This document shows, one piece after another, positions 49,806-58,469 of a stretch of DNA of 64,000 bases (the first letter of the stretch is position 1; every line of letters begins with the position of its first letter). Source of the DNA: Marinobacter salarius. Its GTDB lineage: Bacteria > Pseudomonadota > Gammaproteobacteria > Pseudomonadales > Oleiphilaceae. Location of the stretch: contig NZ_CP136693.1 of NCBI RefSeq assembly GCF_032922745.1, forward strand, positions 3,038,001-3,102,000, written 5' to 3'. The position numbers were made by a program, and so were the translations under genes. Below the pieces are notes generated by a model that saw only the letters and a program-made list of their open reading frames with translations, was not told the DNA's origin and did no database searches.

Positions 49806-51251
49806 TTATTGCTGAGCCGGAGTGGCCTTCCAGAAGTACTTCCGGAAGCCACGCTGGTTATCGAACTGCCGGATACGGAAGTGCACGGAAACCTCAACAC
49901 CGGTATCCATGGTGCCCGACTCAACTTCCGTGAAGTCCATCATCAGGCGACCACCACCCTCAAACTCCACCAGGCCAAAGTACGCCGGCGGATTCCAGTC
50001 AAAGGTCAGGCGGTCGGCAGTCCAGGTCATCACGCGACCCTTGACGGCAGACATCGGGTGATCGTCCTGGCTATCTAGGGCACCACACTCAGGGTTAACG
50101 CAATATTTTTCCTTGGGAATCTGCACGGTGCCGCAGCTGCGGCACTTGCCACCGATGAATCCGGTGAGCAGGTCCTTGCGACGGTACATGGCCGCCAGAT
50201 AACTCTGCTTGTCCAGCTCGCCACGCTTGCCGACCTCACGGTCCACGAGATTGTTGAAGTTCAGGAACTTGTTATAATTGGCATCCTCGCGGCGACGAGC
50301 CAGAGCACCAGTGAAGCCCGTTTCCGGACGCTTGCCGGCGAGCGCATCAGTTGCACGCAGCAGCACGGCGTCAGCACCCTGCCCGAAACCAGTCAACAGG
50401 ATCAGGTCACCCGTTTTGGCTTTCTCCAGTGCTTCCGTGAGCAACAGGATCGGATGAGCAACGCCGGTGACGCCCAGATCCTCAATGTGGTTGTCGATCA
50501 CCGCGTCAGCGGAAATGCCAATCTTTCTGGCGACGGCGCCAGGAGTACGGGCCTGATCGCAGGCCAGAACAAAGTGGGCAATGTCGGATGGCTTCACACC
50601 AGCCTTATCCAGGAGCCGTGATACCACCAGCGGAACACTCTTCATGTAACCTTCCTCGCGAATCCAACGCTCTTCCCACTCGTAGTCAATGGTGGAATCT
50701 TCACCACGGTAATGGTCTACAAAGTCAGTAACGTAAGTTTCACTACCCAAGTGGTCCGCAATCACACCCTCATTTCCCACCGAAACAGCCGCACCTCCAT
50801 CGCCCCAAAGCATTTCCGCCCGAGAGCCACACTTGCTGCGACGGTGCTCGGAGGCCACCAGCAGGGCATTTCCCGGGGTCAATCCGGACTCAAGCATGGC
50901 GATCAGAGCCGATGTGCCGGCGCGCTGGGAAGCCGCGACATCCATCGTGCGAAGATCGTCGCCCAAATTAAGTGCCTGGCTTACGACCACCGAGTTCTGA
51001 CGATCCAGAAATGGCAGAGTGGTTGACGCCAGATACAGAGTATTCACGGAACCAGCATCGAGAACGGACAAACAGTCCTGGCCAGCTTCCACAGCCATGG
51101 TGAGAGTGTCTTCATCCCAGTTGCAGACACTACGCTCGCCCTTGGCCAGGCCACGCAGGCTGGCATCAAACCAGTCGTTGGCATCAGCAATAGCAGACTT
51201 CTGCAGGCGAGTCCGGGGAATGTAGGCACCGTAAGCGGTAATACCAGACAT
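49806..51251 (-). CDS. HMG-CoA-synthase-like protein fused to a zinc-ribbon OB (DUF35) domain
   Basis: 481 aa. Residues to about 345 are a thiolase-fold HMG-CoA-synthase-like unit (GITAYGAYIPRTRLQKSAI, EMLWGDGGAAVSVGNEG). Where HMG-CoA synthases have the catalytic Cys (E-A-C-Y-G), this reads AASQRAGTSAL: the Cys is Gln. The C-terminal 110 residues are a DUF35 unit with a zinc ribbon, C-x2-C-x11-C-x4-C (KCRSCGTVQIPKEKYC, NPECG), then an OB fold. It may be a non-catalytic CoA-binding or scaffolding subunit of the thiolase encoded 28 bases downstream. Confidence 0.85.
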   Translation of the reverse strand: MSGITAYGAYIPRTRLQKSAIADANDWFDASLRGLAKGERSVCNWDEDTLTMAVEAGQDCLSVLDAGSVNTLYLASTTLPFLDRQNSVVVSQALNLGDDLRTMDVAASQRAGTSALIAMLESGLTPGNALLVASEHRRSKCGSRAEMLWGDGGAAVSVGNEGVIADHLGSETYVTDFVDHYRGEDSTIDYEWEERWIREEGYMKSVPLVVSRLLDKAGVKPSDIAHFVLACDQARTPGAVARKIGISADAVIDNHIEDLGVTGVAHPILLLTEALEKAKTGDLILLTGFGQGADAVLLRATDALAGKRPETGFTGALARRREDANYNKFLNFNNLVDREVGKRGELDKQSYLAAMYRRKDLLTGFIGGKCRSCGTVQIPKEKYCVNPECGALDSQDDHPMSAVKGRVMTWTADRLTFDWNPPAYFGLVEFEGGGRLMMDFTEVESGTMDTGVEVSVHFRIRQFDNQRGFRKYFWKATPAQQ

Positions 51252-51324
51252 GTGAATTCCTTCCTTATCTTGTTGTGCGACCCCGGCCGCCGAAGGCAGC
51301 CGGATTGCCAGATGAATAGTCGAA

Positions 51325-52464
51325 TTACAGGGAGCGGGCGATAACCAGCTTCATGACTTCAGAGGCGCCACCGTAGATACGGCGAACCCGAGCATCGACG
51401 AACATGCGTGAGATCGGATACTCACACATGTAACCGTAACCACCAAACAGCTGCAGACACTTGTCGACCACCACACCTTCGTTCTCGGTAGTCCACAGCT
51501 TGGCCATGGCGCCCTCTTCCGGGGTCAGCGTGCCGTCAGAACACTTCTTGATGCACTGATCGAGGAAGGCCCAACCCACGTCCAGGTTTGTCTTGATTTC
51601 TGCGAGGGTGAACTGCGTATTCTGGAAATCGGCCAAGGCCTGGCCGAACATCTTGCGTTCTTTAACATACTCATTGGTCAGATCAAAGGCGCGCTGCGCT
51701 TCCGCCTGAGCACGACAGGCAATAGTGATCCGCTCGCGGGGCAGCTCGCGCATCATCATGGCAAACCCCTCACCTTCCTGGCCAACCAGGTTGGTAACCG
51801 GGACACGCACATCCTGGAAGAACATTTCCGAGGTGTCTGCCGCCTTCTGGCCGATCTTGTCCAGGTTACGACCACGCTCAAAACCAGGGCGGTCCGTCTC
51901 GACAATAATCATGCTAATTCCTCGAGCGCCCTTGCCAGGATCAGTAACACATGCAAGAAGCACAAAATCAGAATTCTGACCGTTAGTAATGTAGGTCTTC
52001 TGGCCATTGATAACGTACTCGTCGCCATCACGAACGGCGGAGGTGCGGATGGCCTTAAGATCACTGCCAGCACCCGGCTCGGTCATTCCAATAGAGGCAA
52101 TCGTTTCACCAGTAACCATGTTCGGAAGCCACTGCCGCTTCTGATCTTCAGTACCAGCGTTCATGAGGTAGTAAGCAACGATATCGGCACTTACAGAGAA
52201 CCCCACGCTGGCGCCACCGATGGCATAACCAGTCTCCTCAGAGAGCACCATGTTGTAGAGGAAATCCGCACCCGGTCCGCCATACTCCTCAGGCACACCA
52301 CAACACAAAAAACCGTTCTCACCCGCTTTGCGCCAAAACGACTTTGGGACAATGCCATCTTTCTCCCACCGCTCGATATTAGGTTCGAGTTCCGTTCGAA
52401 AAAAGCGGCGGGCATTTTCACGGAACAGCTCGTGCTCACTGCTAAAGATAGAACGGTTTTGCAT
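51325..52464 (-). CDS. Acyl-CoA dehydrogenase, first gene of the ten-gene operon
   Basis: 379 aa. CGVPEEYGGPGADFLYNMVL, SIGMTEPGAGSDLKAIRTSA, INGQKTYITNGQNSDFVLLA, MFGQALADFQNTQFTLAEIK, LFGGYGYMCEYPISRMFVD. Isovaleryl-type: Glu in ELPRERITIACR and YGGASEVMKLVIARSL at the end. The ATG behind AAGGAGGGTGAAAACT is chosen over an upstream in-frame ATG in the promoter region. It faces a LysR gene across 530 bases that contain a MITE-like element. Confidence 0.9.
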   Translation of the reverse strand: MQNRSIFSSEHELFRENARRFFRTELEPNIERWEKDGIVPKSFWRKAGENGFLCCGVPEEYGGPGADFLYNMVLSEETGYAIGGASVGFSVSADIVAYYLMNAGTEDQKRQWLPNMVTGETIASIGMTEPGAGSDLKAIRTSAVRDGDEYVINGQKTYITNGQNSDFVLLACVTDPGKGARGISMIIVETDRPGFERGRNLDKIGQKAADTSEMFFQDVRVPVTNLVGQEGEGFAMMMRELPRERITIACRAQAEAQRAFDLTNEYVKERKMFGQALADFQNTQFTLAEIKTNLDVGWAFLDQCIKKCSDGTLTPEEGAMAKLWTTENEGVVVDKCLQLFGGYGYMCEYPISRMFVDARVRRIYGGASEVMKLVIARSL

Positions 52465-52664
52465 AGTTTTCACCCTCCTTATGATTTTTGCCAGAGGTGA
52501 TCCCGAAGCTTTATCGCCTCTTTCAAGGTTCGGCAAAGCCGCACTTTGCGGAAAACCAGATGCAATCAACTGTATCAGTGAGGAAAAACCACAACAATTA
52601 TATACTTTTTATATGAATTATCGTTTTTGGGCATACCAAAAGAATGTATTACCAACCAGGCAGC

Positions 52665-52917
52665 CTCTGATTAACTCCGGATCACCTCTGGCTTGCAGAG
52701 CGGTTTACAATCAAGGCCCGACCTTGCAGGAAGGCTGGTTGCCTTTCAAAAGTCGCAACGCAGAGTGTTGATCGCTCTGCAAGCCCCGAAGGGCGATCCC
52801 TGAGAGCTGCACCTGCTGCGTTGCCGCTCTTGCCAAGGGCTACGGCCATTGGCTGCGAACCGTGCCTTGCACCTGCAGCTCTCAGGGCTCGCAGAAGCGA
52901 TTCGGAGTTAATTAGAG
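52665..52917. mobile_element. MITE-like element in the divergent promoter region
   Basis: About 253 bases bounded by imperfect 26-bp inverted repeats (22 matches), left end CTCTGATTAACTCCGGATCA, right end complement CTCTAATTAACTCCGAATCG. A second inverted pair lies inside (CCCTGAGAGCTGCA and its complement near 52,789 and 52,875). No transposase frame of its own; a minus-strand open frame of 92 codons shows no motif. It fills the gap between the LysR gene and its probable target operon. No clear target duplication was identified. Confidence 0.6.
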
Positions 52918-52996
52918 TCTCTTTAGGTTTCGCTTGCACAGATGGTATAGAGTAGAGCAAACCAATAATTAATTGTTATAGAAGAGGCCTCCCTCC

Positions 52997-54001
52997 ATGC
53001 CCTTCAACCTGAACATAGATTTGCGTCAGCTAAACACCTTTCTGACGGTAGCCGACACCGGCAGCTTCAGCCGCGCATCGGAAAAGCTGTTCGTAGCGCA
53101 GCCAGCACTCAGTCGTCAGATTCGCATGCTTGAGGAAGCTCTGAACGTGGAGGTCTTTGTACGCCACGGTAGAGGAGTCGTACTCACCGCCGCGGGAGAA
53201 CTGCTGTATGAAAGGGCCCGAATCCTGTTGCAAAGCCTTGAGCGAACCCAGGCAGATGTCACGGCAGTTGCCGGTGAAGTGACGGGCCAGGTAATACTCG
53301 GCTTGCTCCCAACAGTCACCCATCGTTTTTCTGGCACAATTATTGAGCAGTACCGAAAACGATTTCCTCAGGTGCACCTGGCTGTCAAATCTGCCATGAG
53401 TGGCACCTTGCAGCAGATGGTAATGCAGCACCGACTGAACCTAGCAATCAGCTACAACCACAGCAACCATAAGAATCTCCGTTACCGGCCTCTGATTGAA
53501 GAACAGCTCTATCTGATCTCGCCAACCGATACACGTATCTCAAAACGCTCGGAGATTACGCTGGATGAAGTGGTTGAATTACCACTGGTAATACCTGAAG
53601 AAAAGCATGGGCTCCGAATCTCTATGGAAAAGGAAGCTGCCGAACGCAACAAAACACTTAATCTGGCCATGGAGGTAAGTGCCTGGCCCATGCTGACCGA
53701 CATGGTTCGTCGGGGTCTGGGCTATACCATTCTCTCCTCAGCTGCGGTTCATGACATGGTTCAGAGAAACGAGGTGGTCGCCATTCCTATTACGTCACCG
53801 GAAATAAAGCGAACGCTCTCTATCGTAACCCCAACGGACCTTCCCGCCTCCGTTGCCACCATGAAACTGGCAGAAATCATCATGCAGCAAGTGGCAGAAC
53901 AGGTCGAAGCCGGTAAATGGAAAGGCAAGTTGTTGTTTAACCCGAAAAAAATCAGCCAGGCGGCTCGCAAAGACGGCGAGATCACAGGAATAAACGAGTA
54001 A
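52997..54001 (+). CDS. LysR family regulator, divergent to the ten-gene operon
   Basis: 334 aa. HTH: IDLRQLNTFLTVADTGSFSR, ASEKLFVAQPALSRQIRML, NVEVFVRHGRGVVLTAAG. Effector-binding domain from about residue 95 (GQVILGLLPTVTHRFSGTII). The N-terminus with FVAQPALSRQIRMLEE resembles regulators such as Nac/CynR. C-terminal 35 residues are an extra charged tail. Likely activator of the ten-gene operon; the inducer is unknown. RBS GAAGAGGCC. Confidence 0.88.
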   Translation: MPFNLNIDLRQLNTFLTVADTGSFSRASEKLFVAQPALSRQIRMLEEALNVEVFVRHGRGVVLTAAGELLYERARILLQSLERTQADVTAVAGEVTGQVILGLLPTVTHRFSGTIIEQYRKRFPQVHLAVKSAMSGTLQQMVMQHRLNLAISYNHSNHKNLRYRPLIEEQLYLISPTDTRISKRSEITLDEVVELPLVIPEEKHGLRISMEKEAAERNKTLNLAMEVSAWPMLTDMVRRGLGYTILSSAAVHDMVQRNEVVAIPITSPEIKRTLSIVTPTDLPASVATMKLAEIIMQQVAEQVEAGKWKGKLLFNPKKISQAARKDGEITGINE

Positions 54002-54069
54002 CTTTCGAGCGATCTTCCAAATCGATTTCAGAAGGAAAACATGCCAAAACGGGATATTTATTTTTATTA

Positions 54070-55345
54070 GTGCACCAGGCATGGCGCGTAGCGCCTTGAC
54101 GGGCGTTGTTCCGGTTCAGATGGTGCTGGCCGGAGTGCAGTCTTCTTTGGGGCCCGCAAGGGTGTCCATCGCGAGGTGGAATCTGAAGGAAGCTGCAGGC
54201 AAAGCACTGGCCCGACGAACAGGAACCGCATGAGGCGGTAACACCGGGCAAGGGGCCATTATTGTAAAACCCAGTATTTGAACGGAAGGTGTGGACGTAG
54301 ATGCAGCTGGTATAAGTGTGAAGGTCACGCACCTTACGCTGGGAAGTCTGGTTCTCTGCCACTGTGCTACCGGCCCCGAGAGGGTTGGGAATGGAGGGTC
54401 AGAACCTGATGCGGGCGTGCATTGACCGGGCCCACAAGGTGTGCTGATGGACCTGCCGGCCTGTCGCATCACCGATCGCCAGGACAGATGGTATCTACCT
54501 GCAAGCCGAATGATCGCAGGTGGGCTGGTCAGCCCGAAACGGGAAGGCACGCCGCAAGGTGGACCCATGTCACCCTTGCTCTCCGACGTGCTCTTGACCG
54601 AACTGGATCGGAACACTAGAGCGCCGGGGATGCCGGTTCTGCCGCTACGCGGACCATGGTGTGCCACGAAGGAGCCTAGCCGAGCACAAGCTTGCTGCGT
54701 ATCCATGCTGCATACGAGATGAGGGAGGGGCCTCGGAACCACTGTACAGGCGGAGGCTCCAAACCGCCCACTACTGCTGCCTTTAAGAGAGGTGGTGGGA
54801 AGCGAGCTGGGGATAAGGCAGCCCCCCCGGGGCGACTCGACGCAACCTCTATGTCCGAAGCGAACGAGCCGGCCATCGGGTTATGACCAGCATTACCCCC
54901 TTCCTGGAAGCTCATCTGCGCCTGACGGTGAACACGGCGAAAAGCGCCGTGGATCTTCCTTGGCGACGGGCCTTCATGGCCAAGCTGAGTCCTCTGCTCA
55001 AGCGATCTCACGAGCAATCGCTAACGACGACCATCCGGAAGCTGAACCCGGTACTCAGGAGCTGGGTGAAGTACTATCGTATGACGGCGTCGAAGCGACC
55101 GTTTGAAGCACGGAATGGCTGGCTACGGCGGCGACTCCGGTTGATCCTTTGGCTACACTGGAAACGAGCCCGCACACGGCGGCCCCGCGACCTGATGCGG
55201 TTAAACCTGACCGAGCCGAGGGCCTGGATGAGTGCCACGAATGGTCGTGGACCCTGGTGGAACAGTGGCGCACCCCACATGAACTTAGCACTGCCAAAGA
55301 AGGTGTTCAACGGCCTGTCTTTGGTAAGCTTGCTAATGTAGTTGG
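54070..55345 (+). mobile_element. Decayed group II intron with broken reverse transcriptase/maturase
   Basis: The left end GTGCACCAGGCATGG resembles a group II intron 5' end (GTGCG-type). From 54,441 the frame reads WYLPASRMIAGGLVSP then GTPQGGPMSPLLSDVLLTEL, the conserved group II reverse transcriptase block, but it stops before the YADD motif is intact. About 220 bases of unrelated sequence follow, then from 54,883 the maturase end: FLEAHLRLTVNTAKSAV, LNPVLRSWVKYYRMTASKRP, LRRRLRLILWLHWKRARTR, GPWWNSGAPHMNLALPKKVF. Stops and shifts make it inactive. Right boundary uncertain. Confidence 0.72.
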
Positions 55346-55362
55346 CCGCATAACCGGAGTCG

Positions 55363-55560
55363 TTGGGTAAAGCTGACATACTGCTCGCGGAGACCGGGTA
55401 TTTCAGTGCCACAAATGTCGCCGCTAGCGAAAAGGCCTGCATGGATCCATTCATTGCCATCAAACGGGAAAAATGCCAACAGCCGCCGTTGGAGCGATTC
55501 GCCGAACTGATGCCTATAGCCAAGGAAAGCACGTCAGTCGAGCGCATTATGATGGGGTAG
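55363..55560 (+). pseudogene. IS1182-like transposase fragment
   Basis: 65 codons, GKADILLAETGYFSATNVAA then MDPFIAIKREKCQQPPLERF. The D-x-G-Y-x-S-x-N-V pattern and the following I-A-x-x-R-E are the middle of a DDE transposase of the IS1182 type. Both ends are missing and it lies against the group II intron remnant. Confidence 0.65.
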
Positions 55561-55575
55561 GTCAATCCAGCATGT

Positions 55576-55902
55576 CTAGTCTGATGGCCAGCCTAGCAAG
55601 TGCATATGAAGATGAAACACCACTTGGCCACCGTCCCTGCCGCAGTTGATCGTGGTGCGAAAATTTCCCGACACCCCTTCCCTCTCAGCGACCTTACGCG
55701 CCGCCAGAGATAGGTCCCCCATCAACCGGACATCTTCTGGCTCCAGATCGTTCATAGTCGGAATATGTTGCTTTGGAATGATCAAAACATGGGTGGGCGC
55801 TTGCGGATTACTGTCGTGAAAAGCTAAAACGCTGTCCGTTTCGAGTACGATATCAGGCTTAATCTCGCCGTCGATCATCTTACAGAAGATACAGTCGCTC
55901 AT
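55576..55902 (-). CDS. HIT family nucleotide-binding protein
   Basis: 108 aa, normal for HinT-like proteins. CIFCKMIDGEIKPDIVLETD at the start (zinc-type Cys pair), VLIIPKQHIPTMNDLEPED, and the histidine triad in VVFHLHMHLLGW. These enzymes hydrolyse purine nucleotide phosphoramidates. It is the only intact gene in the 54-57 kb debris and has no obvious partner. RBS CTTAGGAGGAAAGAAAC on its strand is strong, so it is probably expressed. Confidence 0.92.
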   Translation of the reverse strand: MSDCIFCKMIDGEIKPDIVLETDSVLAFHDSNPQAPTHVLIIPKQHIPTMNDLEPEDVRLMGDLSLAARKVAEREGVSGNFRTTINCGRDGGQVVFHLHMHLLGWPSD

Positions 55903-56109
55903 AAGTTTCTTTCCTCCTAAAAGCTGCCTATAAGTACACCACAGAGGGGGAATCGGTTGACTCCGGCTCCAGAGACAAGGATAGCATAAACGTGGAAACT
56001 ACGTTCCCTATCGCACAATCGCCATCGTAAACAGGATTATAGCGAACAGAAAAACATCTGCCTGGGAATGGACTATGGCGCTAATGGTTGTGATCCTGTA
56101 TTCAATGAC

Positions 56110-56330
56110 CCATGGTCAGCCCAACGTCCAGCCAATCACGTGAGATCTTGAACGCTGCAAACGATAGAGCTTCAGCCCGTGAGCCCGCCAAATCCGGCGG
56201 ACCGTGTCCGGACTTGTGTTTGTCATTGCTCTGCCATCGAACGGGTGCTCCAATGCATCACATTGACCGGACAGGATTGTGCCGTCAAACGCACAATCTC
56301 CTCGGTAGCAACTCGTACTTTGCGATCGCC
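56110..56330 (-). pseudogene. IS630 family transposase N-terminal fragment
   Basis: Minus strand reads KVRVATEEIVRLTAQSCPV, MHWSTRSMAE, then after a one-base shift TSPDTVRRIWRAHGLKLYRL. The H-W-S-T-R-x-M-A and V-R-R-I-W-R-A-H-G-L-K signature is that of IS630-type transposases. No catalytic DDE part remains. It is joined directly to the IS3 fragment. Confidence 0.75.
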
Positions 56331-56695
56331 ACGAGGACGGTCCTGGCGCAGCGGGTAGCTGCGGTTATAGTCCTCGTTCCATTCCGCTAACTTCGCCATT
56401 ACAGTGGTTGCATCACGAAGATCGATCAGGTAAGGATGGTCCCATTTGAATCTCTCATGAAAGTCTCAGCCATGCCGTTGTCCGTCAGCCATTCCAGCGG
56501 TTGCGGAACACGCTTAGACTGGCCGAAGCAATATTCCAGACTTTTCAAAAGTAAGTCCCGAACCTTCTCGACGGTGATGCAAATGGTCATCGCCACGTAT
56601 CGCCTCAGTTCCCGATTACAGCAGTCCAGGCTGAACGCGGCAAGAAGGGTTACGTTCTCGGCCACGCTCTGACGAAACAAGGTCAGGTGCATAAA
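56331..56695 (-). pseudogene. IS3 family transposase OrfB fragment
   Basis: Minus strand: AFSLDCCNRELRRYVAMTIC, VRDLLLKSLEYCFGQSKRVP, EWLTDNGMAETFM, then a frameshift into LIDLRDATTVMAKLAEWNED. These are the integrase-core blocks with the first two acidic residues. The upstream part of OrfB, OrfA and the ends are missing. Inserted into or fused to the UPF0126 relic on its right. Confidence 0.78.
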
Positions 56696-57130
56696 AGCAA
56701 CTACCAGTGAAACGCTGGTATAAAGTTCGCGACGTAGCACCTGCAAAGTCCGGTTACTTGGGATATCCTTGATGGTACCGCTAAAAAAGCTGGTGGTTAT
56801 GTGCGTGCCATCACCGCCATGTTGTCATAGCCCAGTTTGGGCGCGACATTGCAGCCAATAATCATAAACGCCCCCTGACCTATGGCATCCAAAACAAGAA
56901 ATAACTGGTGCAGATGCCGCACGAAGAGAGCAATCACGATGGTGACCGGGCCACGGTAATGGTCAGATAGATATTGCGAGGGCGCTGGGTCCAGGTGACC
57001 GGGAAGTTACCCAGAAGAAGGTGCCGGACAGTTCCGCCACCAAGGGCCTGGCTGCAATGGCCGGGGAGATTGTGCTGTGCTGATTCGGTTCGGCAGCCTG
57101 CAGGAAACAGACGGCTCCGCTGATTCTGGA
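56696..57130 (-). pseudogene. UPF0126 (TRIC-like) membrane protein pseudogene, disrupted
   Basis: Blocks on the minus strand, in shifting frames: ISGAVCFLQ, ALGGGTVRHLLLGNFPVTWT, HLHQLFLVLDAIGQGAFMII, GCNVAPKLGYDNMAVM, SFFSGTIKDI and LRRELYTSVSLVVA. These follow the order of UPF0126 small-molecule/glycine-transporter-like membrane proteins. Stops and frameshifts occur and the C-terminus runs into the IS3 fragment. Probably a chromosomal gene of the host lineage, destroyed by insertion. Confidence 0.7.
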
Positions 57131-57203
57131 AGGCATTGGCCACGTGCCATGGGTCGAGTGTCCGACGCTACTTGCCGAGTTATTGCTCAAACATCCGGGC
57201 TGA

Positions 57204-57234
57204 CTAAAAGGGGCCAATGCCTATATTGGCCCCT
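57204..57234 (-). terminator. Rho-independent terminator after gcdH
   Basis: Read on the minus strand: AGGGGCCAAT, six-base loop, ATTGGCCCCT followed by TTTAG. Ten-bp perfect stem directly after the gcdH stop, ending the hydratase-pimC-pimD-gcdH operon. Confidence 0.85.
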
Positions 57235-57244
57235 GCACAAAAGA

Positions 57245-58426
57245 TCAGAAGAACGCCTGAAGCCCGGTCTGGGCTCGACCAAGAATCAGGGCGTGCACGT
57301 CGTGGGTGCCTTCATAGGTGTTCACCACTTCCAGATTCACCAGGTGTCGCGCCACCCCGAATTCATCACTTATGCCGTTACCCCCGAGCATATCCCTGGC
57401 CAGGCGGGCAACATCCAGAGCCTTGCCACAGGAATTGCGCTTCATGATGGAAGTGATCTCGACAGTCGCCGTGCCCTCATCCTTCATCCGACCAAGACGC
57501 AGGCAGCCTTGCAGGGCCAGGGTGATGTCGGTCTGCATATCTGCCAGCTTTTTCTGGATCAGTTGATTGGCGGCCAGAGGTCGATTGAACTGTTTTCGAT
57601 CAAGCACGTATTTACGTGCGGTGTGCCAGCAGTCTTCGGCAGCGCCGAGGGCACCCCAGGAAATACCGTAACGGGCGGAGTTCAGGCAGGTGAACGGCCC
57701 CTTCAGCCCCCGCACGTCCGGGAAGGCGTTTTCTTCCGGCACAAAGACGCCGTCCATCACGATTTCACCGGTGATCGAGGCCCGCAACCCTACCTTGCCG
57801 TGAATCGCCGGGGCAGTCAGGCCCTCCCAGCCCTTCTCCAGCACAAAGCCGCGAATCGCGCCGTCGTCGTCCTTGGCCCAGACCACGAACACATCAGCGA
57901 TCGGGCTGTTAGTGATCCACATCTTGGTGCCGGTCAGGCGGTAACCGCCGTCCACCTTGCGGGCGCGGGTCGCCATGTTGCCGGGATCGGAGCCATGGTC
58001 TGGTTCGGTCAACCCGAAACACCCAATCCATTCTCCGGAAGCGAGTTTGGGCAGATACTTCTGGCGGGTTTCCTCATTACCGAATTCGTAGATGGGCACC
58101 ATCACCAGGGATGACTGCACACTCATCATGGACCGGTAACCGGAGTCCACCCGCTCCACCTCCCGAGCGATCAGGCCATAACACACGTAGTTCAGGCCGC
58201 TACCGCCGTATTGCTCGGGAATGGTAGATCCCAGCAGGCCGGTCTCGCCCATTTCCCGGAATATCTCCGGATCGGTCTGTTCGTTGCGGAAGGCTTCCAG
58301 CACCCGGGGCCGGAGCTTACTTTCGGCAAACTGGCGAGCACTTTCGCGCACCATACGCTCGTCTTCGGTCAGTTGCTGGTCCAGCAGCAGCGGGTCTTCC
58401 CAGTTGAAACTTGCTTGGTTGGCCAT
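57245..58426 (-). CDS. gcdH: Glutaryl-CoA dehydrogenase
   Basis: 393 aa. Oxidises and decarboxylates glutaryl-CoA to crotonyl-CoA with FAD. Marks specific to this enzyme: FNWEDPLLLDQQLTEDERMV, IPEQYGGSGLNYVCYGLIAR, VDSGYRSMMSVQSSLVM (substrate-carboxylate Arg), CFGLTEPDHGSDPGNMATRA, MKRNSCGKALDVARLARDML and VNTYEGTHDVHALILGRA with the catalytic Glu. Pimeloyl-CoA oxidation ends at glutaryl-CoA, so its place after pimC and pimD closes the pathway. The start is the ATG that gives the family N-terminus; a 39-codon in-frame extension overlaps the pimD end region and is rejected. Confidence 0.95.
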   Translation of the reverse strand: MANQASFNWEDPLLLDQQLTEDERMVRESARQFAESKLRPRVLEAFRNEQTDPEIFREMGETGLLGSTIPEQYGGSGLNYVCYGLIAREVERVDSGYRSMMSVQSSLVMVPIYEFGNEETRQKYLPKLASGEWIGCFGLTEPDHGSDPGNMATRARKVDGGYRLTGTKMWITNSPIADVFVVWAKDDDGAIRGFVLEKGWEGLTAPAIHGKVGLRASITGEIVMDGVFVPEENAFPDVRGLKGPFTCLNSARYGISWGALGAAEDCWHTARKYVLDRKQFNRPLAANQLIQKKLADMQTDITLALQGCLRLGRMKDEGTATVEITSIMKRNSCGKALDVARLARDMLGGNGISDEFGVARHLVNLEVVNTYEGTHDVHALILGRAQTGLQAFF

Positions 58427-58469
58427 GTCGGTTGTCTCCGATTGTTGATCTTGTCTTGATGGCGGGTGG

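Noticed and set aside
57077..58114. 345-codon plus-strand open frame
   Set aside because: Antisense to gcdH and crossing its terminator; no domain signature.
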